This document shows, piece after piece, positions 7,799 to 17,319 of a DNA stretch of 64,000 bases. The notes under the pieces were generated by a model. The model ran no database searches. It worked only from the letters and a program-made list of their open reading frames with translations, and was not told the origin of the DNA. Source of the stretch: Stutzerimonas stutzeri (GTDB lineage: Bacteria > Pseudomonadota > Gammaproteobacteria > Pseudomonadales > Pseudomonadaceae). A program made the position numbers and the translations under genes. Within the stretch, counting starts at the first letter, position 1. Each line of letters begins with the position of its first letter. The DNA is taken from the NCBI RefSeq assembly GCF_000590475.1, contig NZ_CP007441.1, positions 2,982,660 through 3,046,659 of the forward strand, written 5' to 3'.

Positions 7799-9811
7799 CT
7801 ACTCCGAAGGGCCCGCCCGCCGCTGCTGGTAGATCAGATCGACGATTTCTCCTTCCGGCACATAACCACTCACCACTTCCCGCAGCAACACCCTAACCTG
7901 AGGGTAATCATCCTGCTCCACAGCCTTGAGCAGCTTCGCAAGCACACCCCGCAGCACGTCCCAGGTGAAGTACTCTTCATCGGCCCGCATGATCATTGGG
8001 TGCTCGGTCGGGCTCACGTTGTCGCCGATCAGCAGCTCTTCATACAGCTTCTCGCCCGGACGCAGCCCGGTGAACTCAACTGCGATATCACCATGCGGGC
8101 ACTTCTCCGAGCGGATGCTCAGGCCTGACAGGCGGATCAGCTTTTCAGCCAGCTGAGCAATCAGCACCGGCTGCCCCATGTCCAGCACGAATACATCACC
8201 GCCCTGCCCCATGGAGCCCGCTTGGATCACCAATTGGGCGGCTTCCGGTATCGTCATAAAGTAGCGTGTGATCTTGGGATGGGTAACCGTCACCGGGCCA
8301 CCAGCCCGAATCTGCTCGTAAAACCTTGGGATTACTGAACCAGACGAACCCAGGACATTGCCAAAGCGAACCATGGTAAAACGGGTCTTGTTGACGTGGT
8401 GGACCCCTGCTTCAGCAGAGAAAAGAACCGGTGCAGTCTCTCGACTCAGCGCCTGCAAAATCATTTCGGCGACACGCTTGGTACTGCCCATTACATTGGT
8501 GGGCCGAACCGCCTTATCAGTCGAAATAAGCACGAAGTTCGAGACGCCAGCCTGAATCGCTGCCTGCGCCGTATAGACCGTTCCAAACGTATTGTTCAGC
8601 ACCCCTTCCGCAATGTTGTGCTCGACCATCGGGACATGTTTGTAAGCAGCAGCGTGATATACGGAGTTGACCTTCCAGGTGCGCATGATTTCAACCATAC
8701 GAGCGCCGTTTCGGATCGAGCCAAGAATCGGCACCAACCGCACCGGTAGCGATTCACGTTCGATTCGGCTCTCCAGCTCGCTATGTATACGATAAAGATT
8801 GAATTCGCTGTGCTCGAATAGCAGCAAGGTTCGTGGTTTAGTGGGGATGATTTGACGACATAGCTCACTGCCGATCGATCCCCCAGCGCCGGTTACCATC
8901 ACGACCTGATCGCGAATGCAGCGCTCGAATAGCTCCTGGCGCGCAGGCACCGCATCACGCCCGAGCAAGTCGGCGATATCGACTTCTTGAAGGTCCTCTA
9001 CCTTCACTCGCCCGCTGGCCAAATCCATAACAGCCGGAACACTTCGAACGTGAAGCGGGAATGGCTCCAGGCTTTCCAGCACCTCGCGCCGTCGAGCACG
9101 AGAAGTAGAAGGAATGGCCAGGAGAATTTGTTGAGCAGCTGTTTCGTTGATCAGCTGCTGGATATGCTTTGGCTTGTAAACTCTTAGGCCCGAGATAATC
9201 CGATTGGCAATATTCGGATCATCATCAATGAACGCGACTGGGCGCATCGTCCGGCCCATTCGTAAAGCTGCAACCAGCTGATTGCCTGCCGCGCCGGCGC
9301 CGTAGATAGCCACCCGCGTCAGACCAGTATCTGGACGCCTGAAGTTCAGCGTTTGCCCTGCCGCAAACCAGTGCCCCATGAAGTATTGGCGCATGACCAG
9401 CCGAAGCCCGCCAATCAGTACCAAGCTCAGCCACCAATAGTTCAAGACCAAGGAACGCGGAATGACCTTGGGTGCGTCCTGATACCAATACACGACCAGC
9501 GCCAGCATCAAGGCTGAGAGCGTCACAGCTCTGGCGATTGCGATCAGCGCATCGTTGCCGAAATAACGCATTACCGCACGGTACATACCGATACGAATAA
9601 ACAACGGAATCGCAATCAACGGGGCGACAGCGAACAGCCACGCATGCACACCGAACGGATCGATAGTCTTCGCGTCGCCCAGGCGGACCACGAACGCTAG
9701 CCATAAAGCGACCCACACCAGCACGATATCGGTCGACACCTGGATGAGCCGTTTATATTGCCGGGGCAATCTCACAAGGCGCCCACGCAGCTCCTCGGCC
9801 AATCTCAACAC
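7799..9811 (-). CDS. wbpM: WbpM-type UDP-GlcNAc 4,6-dehydratase
   Basis: A 670-residue inner-membrane nucleotide-sugar dehydratase of the WbpM/CapD/FlaA1 family. Four hydrophobic segments (about residues 25-42, 58-75, 95-110 and 125-142) anchor it. A first nucleotide-binding region (IYGAGAAGNQLV, 169-180) precedes the catalytic Rossmann domain with VTGAGGSIGSEL at 306-317. The STDKAVRPTNVMGSTK segment at 430-445 has Met441 where most short-chain dehydrogenases carry tyrosine, as is known for WbpM, with Lys445 kept. It converts UDP-GlcNAc to the 4-keto-6-deoxy intermediate for QuiNAc/FucNAc-type sugars. As in P. aeruginosa it is the last gene of the O-antigen locus, here transcribed from the ihfB side, next to wbpL and a WbpV-like reductase gene. 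Confidence 0.95.
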   Translation of the reverse strand: MLRLAEELRGRLVRLPRQYKRLIQVSTDIVLVWVALWLAFVVRLGDAKTIDPFGVHAWLFAVAPLIAIPLFIRIGMYRAVMRYFGNDALIAIARAVTLSALMLALVVYWYQDAPKVIPRSLVLNYWWLSLVLIGGLRLVMRQYFMGHWFAAGQTLNFRRPDTGLTRVAIYGAGAAGNQLVAALRMGRTMRPVAFIDDDPNIANRIISGLRVYKPKHIQQLINETAAQQILLAIPSTSRARRREVLESLEPFPLHVRSVPAVMDLASGRVKVEDLQEVDIADLLGRDAVPARQELFERCIRDQVVMVTGAGGSIGSELCRQIIPTKPRTLLLFEHSEFNLYRIHSELESRIERESLPVRLVPILGSIRNGARMVEIMRTWKVNSVYHAAAYKHVPMVEHNIAEGVLNNTFGTVYTAQAAIQAGVSNFVLISTDKAVRPTNVMGSTKRVAEMILQALSRETAPVLFSAEAGVHHVNKTRFTMVRFGNVLGSSGSVIPRFYEQIRAGGPVTVTHPKITRYFMTIPEAAQLVIQAGSMGQGGDVFVLDMGQPVLIAQLAEKLIRLSGLSIRSEKCPHGDIAVEFTGLRPGEKLYEELLIGDNVSPTEHPMIMRADEEYFTWDVLRGVLAKLLKAVEQDDYPQVRVLLREVVSGYVPEGEIVDLIYQQRRAGPSE

Positions 9812-9881
9812 AGCAACACCTCAATTTTTTCTTATCTGCCAAAAACACGATCAACAAAAAGCAGAATTATTCAAAGGTCTG

Positions 9882-10934
9882 TCAGCCAGCGTTGGACAGC
9901 AGATCCTCAGGCTGACCAGCTTTGAGTCTTACAACAACCCAAACCAGTGGAGCATAGGCGATCGCCAGCCCCACTGTGCCATCCAGCCAGTTCAGACCTA
10001 CTGCCAGTGCGATGGGCAACAACCACATGACGTTCACAGCCAAAACACCAAGGGTCACGGGCAAATGCGCGCCCAAGCGTCGTGAGGCGATTTGGTACGC
10101 GTGACTGCGATGAGCCTCGTATACCTTGACGCCGCGCGATAGACGCCGCATCAGAGTCCAGGTCGCATCCACGATAAAGACTCCTAGCAGGATCAACCAA
10201 CACCACAACAACTGCGGCGCCACCCAAGCAGCCTGAATAGTGAACGCGCCGAGCGTGATACCAAGGAATCCGCTGCCCGCATCCCCCATGAATATTCGCG
10301 CCGTAGGGAAATTCCAAATCAGAAAGCCGGCAACGCTGGCGGCCAACAAAACAGGCACCAGCGTATCGCCGGATAATCCCAACAAGGCATAAATCATCGC
10401 GGCACCAAGACAAGCAGTCATCGCTTCGACACCAGCGATACCGTCTATGCCATCCATGAAGTTATAAAGATTGAGATGCCAGGCAAGCCAGATCGCCGCC
10501 AGGGTATGGCCCCACCAACCTAGATCCAGAGTAAGCCCAAACAATTCCAGCGACGGGAACCCACCGAGCCAGAACAGAACCCACGCTGCAGCCAGGAAAT
10601 GCCCGAGTAGGCGCCAACGCGCCGGGATATGGCCATGGTCATCCAAGAACCCGACTATCGCCACCCCGCAACCAGCGCCCCATAAGCCCCACATCGCAGG
10701 CCAAGGAATGAGCCCCAGCCAGGAGATGAGCGGCAAAGCGGCCAGCAAACTGACGACAATCGCGACCCCGCCTCCTCGCGGCGTCGGTTCCACATGGGAG
10801 CTGCGAGCATTGGGAATATCGATAAGGTCACGGTGTAACGCATAGCGCCGCAACGCCCACGTCAGAATAAACGACGCGCAGAACACTAAGGCCGACAGCC
10901 AGAACACCGCAATCATCACTAGCCCCAGCCTCAC
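9882..10934 (-). CDS. wbpL: WbpL-type undecaprenyl-phosphate sugar-1-phosphate transferase
   Basis: A 350-residue polytopic membrane enzyme of the WecA/MraY/WbpL (PNPT) family that starts polysaccharide assembly by moving a sugar-1-phosphate, probably QuiNAc-1-P or FucNAc-1-P, from UDP to undecaprenyl phosphate. The family motifs are clear: DIPNARSSHVEPTPRGGGVA, VGFLDDHGHIPARWRL, NLYNFMDGIDGIAG with its catalytic acidic residues, FPTARIFMGDAGSGFLG, and the histidine-bearing EAHRSHAYQ. The first possible start is a GTG at 10934 that overlaps the preceding gene's stop (GTGA); an ATG at 10916 is the alternative. It lies directly between the WbpV-like gene and wbpM, the same trio arrangement as in several Pseudomonas O-antigen loci. 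Confidence 0.93.
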   Translation of the reverse strand: MRLGLVMIAVFWLSALVFCASFILTWALRRYALHRDLIDIPNARSSHVEPTPRGGGVAIVVSLLAALPLISWLGLIPWPAMWGLWGAGCGVAIVGFLDDHGHIPARWRLLGHFLAAAWVLFWLGGFPSLELFGLTLDLGWWGHTLAAIWLAWHLNLYNFMDGIDGIAGVEAMTACLGAAMIYALLGLSGDTLVPVLLAASVAGFLIWNFPTARIFMGDAGSGFLGITLGAFTIQAAWVAPQLLWCWLILLGVFIVDATWTLMRRLSRGVKVYEAHRSHAYQIASRRLGAHLPVTLGVLAVNVMWLLPIALAVGLNWLDGTVGLAIAYAPLVWVVVRLKAGQPEDLLSNAG

Positions 10935-11935
10935 GTCCTAGAGGTTTCAGCGGAGTGCTCCGCCACAAACGCAGCAGCCGTCGAAGCAATTGCGCTGTCC
11001 ACGCTTACCGGCGGTACCCACCCCAACAGCAATCTAGATTTTTCAATATCCACTTGCAGCGAACCACATATACGCTCCATCACGGCCCGCTTGCCAAGCA
11101 AAGCACCTGCCCGCTCCAATAACCGAGGTGGAACAGGGATTAGCCGAGCCGGCTTACCAAGCGCCTCCCCGAGCCGCCGAAGCAGTTCGGTAGTTGAAAG
11201 ATCTTCGCCATCGCTGACTAAAAATGCCTGTCCGGCAGCATTGGGGTGAGCCAGGCACGACATGATCAAATCGGCCAAATTATCTAGTGCGACAAGACTG
11301 CGGCGGTTTCGTATTGCACCGAGCGGAAGCGGGATCCCCTTATCCAACCATCTCATCATGCTATAGAAATTCGCTTTCACTCCCGGCCCGTATACCAACG
11401 GCGGTCGAATGATGACCACCTCCAATCCTGTCTTCTCCGAGAGCGCCAGCAGTGCCCTTTCGGCCTCCATCTTGGATACGGCATAAGGATCGACCGGACA
11501 TAGCGCATCATCGTCCGTGAAGGGCGGCCCGCACGAAGTGGACTCACCATGCACTTTCACCGAGCTAAGGAAAACGAAGCGCTTGGCGCCTGAGCGCGCC
11601 GCGGTGCGAGCCAGGTTCAGCGTGCCGTTGACGTTTACTGCCCGAAAGGCAGCAAGCGGGTCAGGGTGGATTTCATCCATCACATGAACCCGGGCCGCGC
11701 AATGGACGACCACATCCACTCCGCTGAGTAGATCAGGCTTTAGCTGAGCCGTTGCGAGGTCGCCCACTTCCATCCACTGCACGGCAGCTTCGGCGCCCTC
11801 AATGTCAGCAGGGCCCCGCTCGGCACATGAACGTTGTCTTACCGCCGCAACAACGGAACATTCCGGGTGCATCGCCACCCGAGTTACCAAAGCCCGCCCT
11901 ACGAAGCCATCCGCACCGGTGACAAGTACGCGCAT
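10931..11935 (-). CDS. WbpV-like NAD-dependent epimerase/dehydratase (4-keto sugar reductase)
   Basis: A 334-residue extended short-chain dehydrogenase. The N-terminal MRVLVTGADGFVGRALV is a Rossmann glycine motif. FLSSVKVHGE supplies the catalytic serine region and DPYAVSKMEAE the Tyr-x3-Lys pair. Next to wbpM and wbpL, the best reading is the WbpV/WreQ role: reduction of UDP-4-keto-6-deoxy-GlcNAc to UDP-QuiNAc (or the C4 epimer UDP-FucNAc). The ATG at 11935 overlaps the stop of the upstream glycosyltransferase (ATGA), and its own stop overlaps the wbpL start, so the three genes are translationally coupled. The stereochemical outcome cannot be decided from sequence. Confidence 0.85.
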   Translation of the reverse strand: MRVLVTGADGFVGRALVTRVAMHPECSVVAAVRQRSCAERGPADIEGAEAAVQWMEVGDLATAQLKPDLLSGVDVVVHCAARVHVMDEIHPDPLAAFRAVNVNGTLNLARTAARSGAKRFVFLSSVKVHGESTSCGPPFTDDDALCPVDPYAVSKMEAERALLALSEKTGLEVVIIRPPLVYGPGVKANFYSMMRWLDKGIPLPLGAIRNRRSLVALDNLADLIMSCLAHPNAAGQAFLVSDGEDLSTTELLRRLGEALGKPARLIPVPPRLLERAGALLGKRAVMERICGSLQVDIEKSRLLLGWVPPVSVDSAIASTAAAFVAEHSAETSRT

Positions 11936-13122
11936 CAAATCGCTTCCCGGACAAGTTCAAGCACATCATCTGCCATGGAGTGCATGATCCGCTTACGAGC
12001 GAAACGCTCTACGAATACCGGACGCGGAACCTGCTCGAGACTCAACTGAGCCAACGCATCGACTGCACCCTCTATATCGCAGGGCGCAAAAACGGACGCG
12101 TTGGTGATCTCCGCTTTGACAAAATCGGAAGCATACCCGGCAACGCCCGCAAGAATGGGCTTTCCAGTAGCTGCATACTCAAACAACTTGGATGGCAAAA
12201 CCCGCCGAAAGGCTTTGAAATCATTGAGATGCAAAAACAAAACATCCGCCTGTTGATAGATAGCGAGCAATCGGTCGCGCGCAACCGGCGCAACCAGATC
12301 CACGGTACCTACGCCACTTTCGGCTACTGCGTCTCGCAGCGCCTGCAAGCGCCCCCCTGCACCCACGATACAGAAATGCACCCGAGGGCCGAGGCGTTGC
12401 GCAAGCGCCGGGACAATCAAATGCAATCCCTGCCCGTCCCCGATATTTCCTGCATAAAGGATCCGCAGCGGCCGACAAAAACGATCAGTAGATGAGGTTA
12501 ACGGGATATTCGCAAAATCATCATCGACACCGTTTGAGTGAAGCGAAAAATGCTGTTGGGGATATTTCGGCTGGAAATAACCCAAGAACCCGGCAGCTAC
12601 CAAGTTCACTTTGTCCGCACGCCTGATGGACCATCGCTCCAGCACCCCGAAAAACAAGGCAAGGGACCTGCCAATTGCCGAGGGGAACAGCTCGCCCAGG
12701 TTTTCTACAAAGATGTCGCGGATGTCCAAGTACAATCTTGCGCGCTGGCGACGAGCAATCCAGCCCCCCAATACGGCCGTCATCAACCTCGATGAGGTCG
12801 CCACCACAACGTCATAGTGACCTTCGCTAGCGACACGATTAGCCTGCAAGGCGAACGTAGCGAACGCCTTTGCCTGATCGACAAAACCGCTCTTATGCAC
12901 CGGTAACTGGACGCGTCGGATGCGTGCGCAACCTTGTACGTCGACCGCTAACGCTTCACTGGCGTGGGAGTGATACCGGTTGGGCTGCGTGGTCAGCACG
13001 TCAATATCTACCTCACCGGCGGCCCGCTCACAAAGCGCATCAACCAATGCCTCGGCGCGAAAAGAGCCAGCGGAGAGATCAGGAGGATAGAAAAAGCTAA
13101 GCAGCAGAATTCGTTTACGCAT
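11935..13122 (-). CDS. Glycosyltransferase family 4 (WbuB-like)
   Basis: A 395-residue GT-B-fold glycosyltransferase. The N-terminal domain opens with RILLLSFFYPPDLSAGSFRA, and the nucleotide-sugar-binding C-terminal domain has LRILYAGNIGDGQGLHLIVP and the acidic region LPSKLFEYAATGKPILAG. Such GT4 enzymes work on the cytoplasmic face of the membrane, adding a sugar to the lipid-linked oligosaccharide. The sequence resembles WbuB-type transferases, often coupled with FucNAc/QuiNAc pathways. I chose ATG 13122; an in-frame GTG at 13131 is possible, and neither has a clear ribosome site. It overlaps the WbpV-like gene by a few bases. Donor and acceptor are not known. Confidence 0.85.
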   Translation of the reverse strand: MRKRILLLSFFYPPDLSAGSFRAEALVDALCERAAGEVDIDVLTTQPNRYHSHASEALAVDVQGCARIRRVQLPVHKSGFVDQAKAFATFALQANRVASEGHYDVVVATSSRLMTAVLGGWIARRQRARLYLDIRDIFVENLGELFPSAIGRSLALFFGVLERWSIRRADKVNLVAAGFLGYFQPKYPQQHFSLHSNGVDDDFANIPLTSSTDRFCRPLRILYAGNIGDGQGLHLIVPALAQRLGPRVHFCIVGAGGRLQALRDAVAESGVGTVDLVAPVARDRLLAIYQQADVLFLHLNDFKAFRRVLPSKLFEYAATGKPILAGVAGYASDFVKAEITNASVFAPCDIEGAVDALAQLSLEQVPRPVFVERFARKRIMHSMADDVLELVREAI

Positions 13123-13134
13123 CAGGAGCACGGA

Positions 13135-14346
13135 TCAGGTCGAGGCGCGATTGGACAACACCCGCCCATACAATGCGAGCAGTTCATGCTCCTGGCTTTC
13201 CCAGTTAAGAACGCTTGCAGCCTTCCGCGACTGCGCTGCGTAGTAACGGCGCTTACTCTCATCGCCCACGAGATCACGTAAGGCCGCAGCCAGCGCCACG
13301 CTGTCACCTTCAGGCACGAGCACACCCAGGTCATGTTCTCGTACAACACGACGTATCTCTGGTAAATCAGACGCAACGACCGGCAGGCCTGCCTGAACGT
13401 ACTCGAACAGTTTGTTGGAGTCGGTTGTGTAGTGGTTTAGACAGGTGTTCTCGATGGGCTGAACGCCGATATCTGCCGAAGCCGTATAGCTTGGTAACTC
13501 GGCCAAAGCCACAGTCGGGATGAAACGAACCCGCTGCTCCAACTGCAGCTCTTCAACAATGCGGCGCAAACTGCCATCGAGCCTTCCGCCGCCGATGAAA
13601 ACGAAGTAGGCATTCGGAACATCAGCGGCTATGCGAGCCAGACGCTCCAAGCCCCTCCCCTGCTGCACGCCGCCCTGATAAAGAATGATTGGCCAAGGCT
13701 GGTCCAGCTCGAGTTCTGCACGAATCCGGTCGGACCGCATCGCCTGCTGTTCCCTCGGCCTATTCTGCAGCACTACTGGCCGCGCGACGCCGTAAGCGCG
13801 TGCGAAATACTTTGCCCGCGCCTCGGTAGTGGTAATGGTGCCTTGCACACGCGGCATCAAAGTACGCTCGATCCAGCCCACCAGCCTGCGTACCTTGGAA
13901 TATCCCTCGCGGCTGGTGCTGATCTCGTGGGCGTCGTACACCATCTTGGCGCCCGATAGCTTTGCAGCTAACCAGCCCGTGGGTAGGGTATTCACATCAT
14001 GAGCATGGATAACATCCGCACGCTGTTTGGCAATCATCCAGAGCAACATCAGGTGAGCCCAAACGCGACTCAAAACCAGCATGGCCAAGCCGACCGCGCC
14101 CCGCTGGACCGGCGTCGCCACGTTGGCTGTGCGTCCTCGTGATGCGTGAATCCGCCAGAGCGGGTGCCGAGGAACACGGACGACCGCAACACCATTGGAA
14201 ACCCGCTCCCGTAATGGGGTTAAACCAGGGCTGTGCACAGCGAAAACCGTGACGCAATACCCTGCAGCCGTAAGGCTCTCTGCCTCTTTCAGAACCCGTG
14301 CGTCGTTTCGGAAGTCATTCCAGACAACCATAGCAATGTTGATCAC
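13135..14346 (-). CDS. Glycosyltransferase family 4
   Basis: A 403-residue GT-B glycosyltransferase: N-terminal MINIAMVVWNDFRNDARVLKEA, then DVIHAHDVNTLPTGWLAAKL, and a C-terminal donor-binding domain with PIILYQGGVQQGRGLERL and DSNKLFEYVQAGLPVVASDL. The start is a GTG at 14346 with GGGAG five bases upstream, a better site than the internal ATG at 14331. It is twelve bases from the next glycosyltransferase gene and thus in the same transcript. Its sugar donor cannot be read from sequence. GC content looks ordinary for the genome, unlike the AT-richer genes further upstream in the operon. Confidence 0.85.
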   Translation of the reverse strand: MINIAMVVWNDFRNDARVLKEAESLTAAGYCVTVFAVHSPGLTPLRERVSNGVAVVRVPRHPLWRIHASRGRTANVATPVQRGAVGLAMLVLSRVWAHLMLLWMIAKQRADVIHAHDVNTLPTGWLAAKLSGAKMVYDAHEISTSREGYSKVRRLVGWIERTLMPRVQGTITTTEARAKYFARAYGVARPVVLQNRPREQQAMRSDRIRAELELDQPWPIILYQGGVQQGRGLERLARIAADVPNAYFVFIGGGRLDGSLRRIVEELQLEQRVRFIPTVALAELPSYTASADIGVQPIENTCLNHYTTDSNKLFEYVQAGLPVVASDLPEIRRVVREHDLGVLVPEGDSVALAAALRDLVGDESKRRYYAAQSRKAASVLNWESQEHELLALYGRVLSNRAST

Positions 14347-14385
14347 GCCAGCTCCCAGCTAAGTTATTTCTAAGTTCGCTTGCAG

Positions 14386-16146
14386 TTAACTACTGAGTTC
14401 TGTTTTGCGCTGGCCGACTAGTTGCACTTGTATTTCGTCGAAGGCCTCATTGATGCCGGCGAGCAACTCCGCAGCATCCTGATAGTTCTGTTGCTTGCAG
14501 CTTTTTTCGAAGGCAAACAACTGCGCTGCAAGTTTTAAGTGAGGGGCAGAGATCTCCGCCATGTCAGCTCGCCGCGCAACAGTCGATACGTGTGCTTCTA
14601 GAAGCGAATTGAGACCGCGCTTGTCAACCGGCCACCCACAACCAACTGGCTCAAGCGACCAGCGCACCCAATGACCTACAAAAACCTGCCCCTTCCCATC
14701 ACGAAAGAGCGGTCCTCGACGAATATCTGGATTTACATACCCCAACGGGAGCGTACCGAGCAAAGCTTTGATGTCGTCGAATGTCTCGTCAAACCGTTTC
14801 AACGCCAAGCATTGATCTGGACGGTCAATAAGATGATACAAGCGCTCCAGTACGTCCCGCCCAAGACGCTGAGCCAACGTCGATTTTGAGCGTACATAGA
14901 TGGCTTTGAGCTCGCGATCAGGATCACACGCGAGTAATTCCGACCGTGCGGATTCGCAGCAGCCGGCAAGCTTGGCCCCAGTGACAGAGTGCATATCGTC
15001 AAAAGCAAACACATGGCAGTGGAACTGATCTGCCAAGTCAGTCACGCCGATAAACTCCAATGCCGGAAGACCCGCCTGATTAACCAGCAATGTCGCCTCA
15101 TGCTTGGCTGCTGAGCGCCGATTGCGCTCAAAGACCTTAACGATGAACATACGCTCTGCTGCCCCATACGTGGCACCCACGCGATAAACAAGCACATCGC
15201 TGATACCGAGTTGAAGCCACTGAGCTGAGCGTATGCTAACCGGGCCACCAAGCAATTCAGCCAAGGCCTGGTGCAACCAGCGCCCACGGGCCTCGGGCTC
15301 TGCTAGCATCCAGACCCCTTCCAGACCATGTCGAGGCGGCTCCATCAACCGATGGCCGTGAAAAAAGAGCGCGGATAACTGACGGCGACGCTCAACGACA
15401 GCGACAGTATGGTTGACGACATTTACAACGTGCCTCAACAACTGACGCGTTAACAGCAGGCAGATAACCGCCACCAGCACGCTAGGAGCCTTGAGCCAGA
15501 GGAACTCAGCCACCATGTAGCTAAAGCACAACAGAAAACCAACACCTGCAAGAAGTGTCGGAAGGTTTGTTCCACCACTTCCCAATCTCGCTCGGAATTC
15601 GTCATTGAATGCAGCAAGCAATAGGCAACCTGCAGTTGCCGCGAGAACATAGCCAAAGAACAACATGCCCAAATATGGGCTCAATGCAAACAGCAAAGGG
15701 CCGAACAAGGATAGGAAAACGAGGCTAGCGAACCCCCGCGAGAAGCGCTGATAGGCTCTGGCTGCGATTTCGTCCTGATTTTCAAACAACTCCATCTTCC
15801 GGCTGTGCAGCAATAACTTGCGCGAACCGCCAGCGACGGAAGCCTCGATGAATCGCTCCGCAAGCAAATGCACAAAGAAAAGCGCTATAGCCAGGCCGCT
15901 TAAACCGAGAATCAAGGTTTGCCTGTCGAATGTCTTGAATTGCTCGGGAAAATAATGCGGAACCCCCTCCGACCCCAGCAGTAGAATGACCTTAAGCGGG
16001 AGGACAAAAGCGAGCAATAGCGCAAGCTGGCTCACAAGCGTCGACGCCACACTGGAGACCGTAAACCAGGGCACGACATTAAGCAGACGGTGGCTCAAGC
16101 TGACAATCCAGCGCATCGCGGACCGAAATTCATTCAGCATCGCCAC
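14386..16146 (-). CDS. Membrane protein with C-terminal degenerate kinase-like domain, unknown function
   Basis: A protein of about 586 residues that I cannot name. The first 240 residues hold about six hydrophobic segments (for example VSQLALLLAFVLPLKVILLL and LILGLSGLAIALFFVHLLAE) reminiscent of an ABC-exporter membrane domain, with no nucleotide-binding domain attached. The C-terminal half resembles an aminoglycoside-phosphotransferase/lipopolysaccharide-kinase fold: MFIVKVFERN with a putative ATP-site lysine, a helix with KHEATLL, a hinge-like CHVFAFDDM, and GYVNPDIRRGPLF where HGD-x-x-x-x-N would be expected. The catalytic Asp/His seem altered, so it may be a pseudokinase. The start is uncertain: AAGGAGG is 5 bases before a GTG at 16146 and 11 before the ATG at 16140. 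It sits among glycosyltransferases. Confidence 0.6.
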   Translation of the reverse strand: MAMLNEFRSAMRWIVSLSHRLLNVVPWFTVSSVASTLVSQLALLLAFVLPLKVILLLGSEGVPHYFPEQFKTFDRQTLILGLSGLAIALFFVHLLAERFIEASVAGGSRKLLLHSRKMELFENQDEIAARAYQRFSRGFASLVFLSLFGPLLFALSPYLGMLFFGYVLAATAGCLLLAAFNDEFRARLGSGGTNLPTLLAGVGFLLCFSYMVAEFLWLKAPSVLVAVICLLLTRQLLRHVVNVVNHTVAVVERRRQLSALFFHGHRLMEPPRHGLEGVWMLAEPEARGRWLHQALAELLGGPVSIRSAQWLQLGISDVLVYRVGATYGAAERMFIVKVFERNRRSAAKHEATLLVNQAGLPALEFIGVTDLADQFHCHVFAFDDMHSVTGAKLAGCCESARSELLACDPDRELKAIYVRSKSTLAQRLGRDVLERLYHLIDRPDQCLALKRFDETFDDIKALLGTLPLGYVNPDIRRGPLFRDGKGQVFVGHWVRWSLEPVGCGWPVDKRGLNSLLEAHVSTVARRADMAEISAPHLKLAAQLFAFEKSCKQQNYQDAAELLAGINEAFDEIQVQLVGQRKTELSS

Positions 16147-16167
16147 GCGAGCCTCCTTCAAATGCAA

Positions 16168-17316
16168 TCAAGAGCGTCTACCGATCAACAAAGCCGCGGC
16201 CTGGGCCGCACCGTTAGCGTCAGGCACCGAAAAAACCTCCCCCGCTTCAATTCGCTGCTGCAGCTTCTGGATGGCTTCTAGCAAGGCAGCTTCGGAGAAA
16301 TCAGGGACCACCTCACACGGCCCCATGCGGGCAGCCATGGACGCGCGAAGGGTTTGATCATCCGCCTGCGTTGCATGGTTGGGTAAAAAGATTGCTGGCA
16401 AGTTCAACGCTACCGCCTCGCATACCGAGTTGTAACCGGCGGCCAACACGGCGAAATCGAAAGCGGCGAAATATCGGCTATTGGGATAGTCCACAATTTC
16501 CCTGTCTGCTTCATCACTAGGCACCGGCCGCAGCGAGATTGGAGACTGCCCAACCACTACCTGATAGCCTCGCTGCTGCAGAGTGCACACCACGCGCACC
16601 TGCACATCTGCGATCCCATTGATATTGCCCGCGCCCAGCTGTACGTAGACCCGAGGGCGAGCCGGGTCGAGGCGCAAACGGGCACAGGCATCCAGAGGGG
16701 ACAATAAACCGTCAGCCCCCATGCCAACGATGGGTGCAACAAGCGAAACCCGAGCTCGCGTTGCCACCGTCTGGCCAGGGTCACCAAATTCAGCGGGAAC
16801 GATCACACTCTGGAAGCACCGCAACTGGTCGTCCACGCGGTCCTGGTCAACCGACGCCTTGTAAAGGCCGCGCTTTACCCAGACATAGCGCACGGCCTTA
16901 AACCGCCTCATAACTCGCTGGAGCCCGATATAGGGAGCACTTCCATCGAAGACCAGAACGCTTGGATGATGAAGCGTGACCGCCTCCGAGACACAACGAT
17001 AGAAGTGAGCGTTCCAACGGACCGCCCCCAATCCCTCAAGCAGAGCGGCAGGCGGAACGTGATGACAAACAAAGCCTTCGCGGTAAACCAGATGCACTGC
17101 AATACTGGTAGTTAGAAAAACAATATGAGCTTCTGGTTTCTGCGTACGCAGTTCCTTTGCGACGGCAAGAGCACGGCTAACATGCCCAAGGCCAGCGCCA
17201 TTTATGGGTAAAAAGAGATAGCAATCTTTTTTTAACCCTATTATCCCAGGCAGTAACGCCCCGGAACTAATCCAGGCCCAGCGAATAAAGCGAATAACTA
17301 GATTTCTTATCGACAC
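16168..17316 (-). CDS. MurG-like (GT28-type) glycosyltransferase
   Basis: A 382-residue GT-B protein. The N-terminal hydrophobic stretch is followed by the acceptor-site loop NGAGLGHVSRALAVAKEL, a GxGHxxR motif as in MurG and UgtP-type enzymes. The C-terminal domain has RVYVQLGAGNINGIADV and the donor-site segment FAVLAAGYNSVCEAVALNLPAIFLPN. It therefore probably uses a UDP-sugar and a membrane-bound acceptor. The start taken is a GTG at 17316, just after the stop of the acyltransferase gene; no strong ribosome site is visible, so coupling to the upstream gene is likely. Substrates unknown. Confidence 0.78.
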   Translation of the reverse strand: MSIRNLVIRFIRWAWISSGALLPGIIGLKKDCYLFLPINGAGLGHVSRALAVAKELRTQKPEAHIVFLTTSIAVHLVYREGFVCHHVPPAALLEGLGAVRWNAHFYRCVSEAVTLHHPSVLVFDGSAPYIGLQRVMRRFKAVRYVWVKRGLYKASVDQDRVDDQLRCFQSVIVPAEFGDPGQTVATRARVSLVAPIVGMGADGLLSPLDACARLRLDPARPRVYVQLGAGNINGIADVQVRVVCTLQQRGYQVVVGQSPISLRPVPSDEADREIVDYPNSRYFAAFDFAVLAAGYNSVCEAVALNLPAIFLPNHATQADDQTLRASMAARMGPCEVVPDFSEAALLEAIQKLQQRIEAGEVFSVPDANGAAQAAALLIGRRS

Positions 17317-17319
17317 AGT

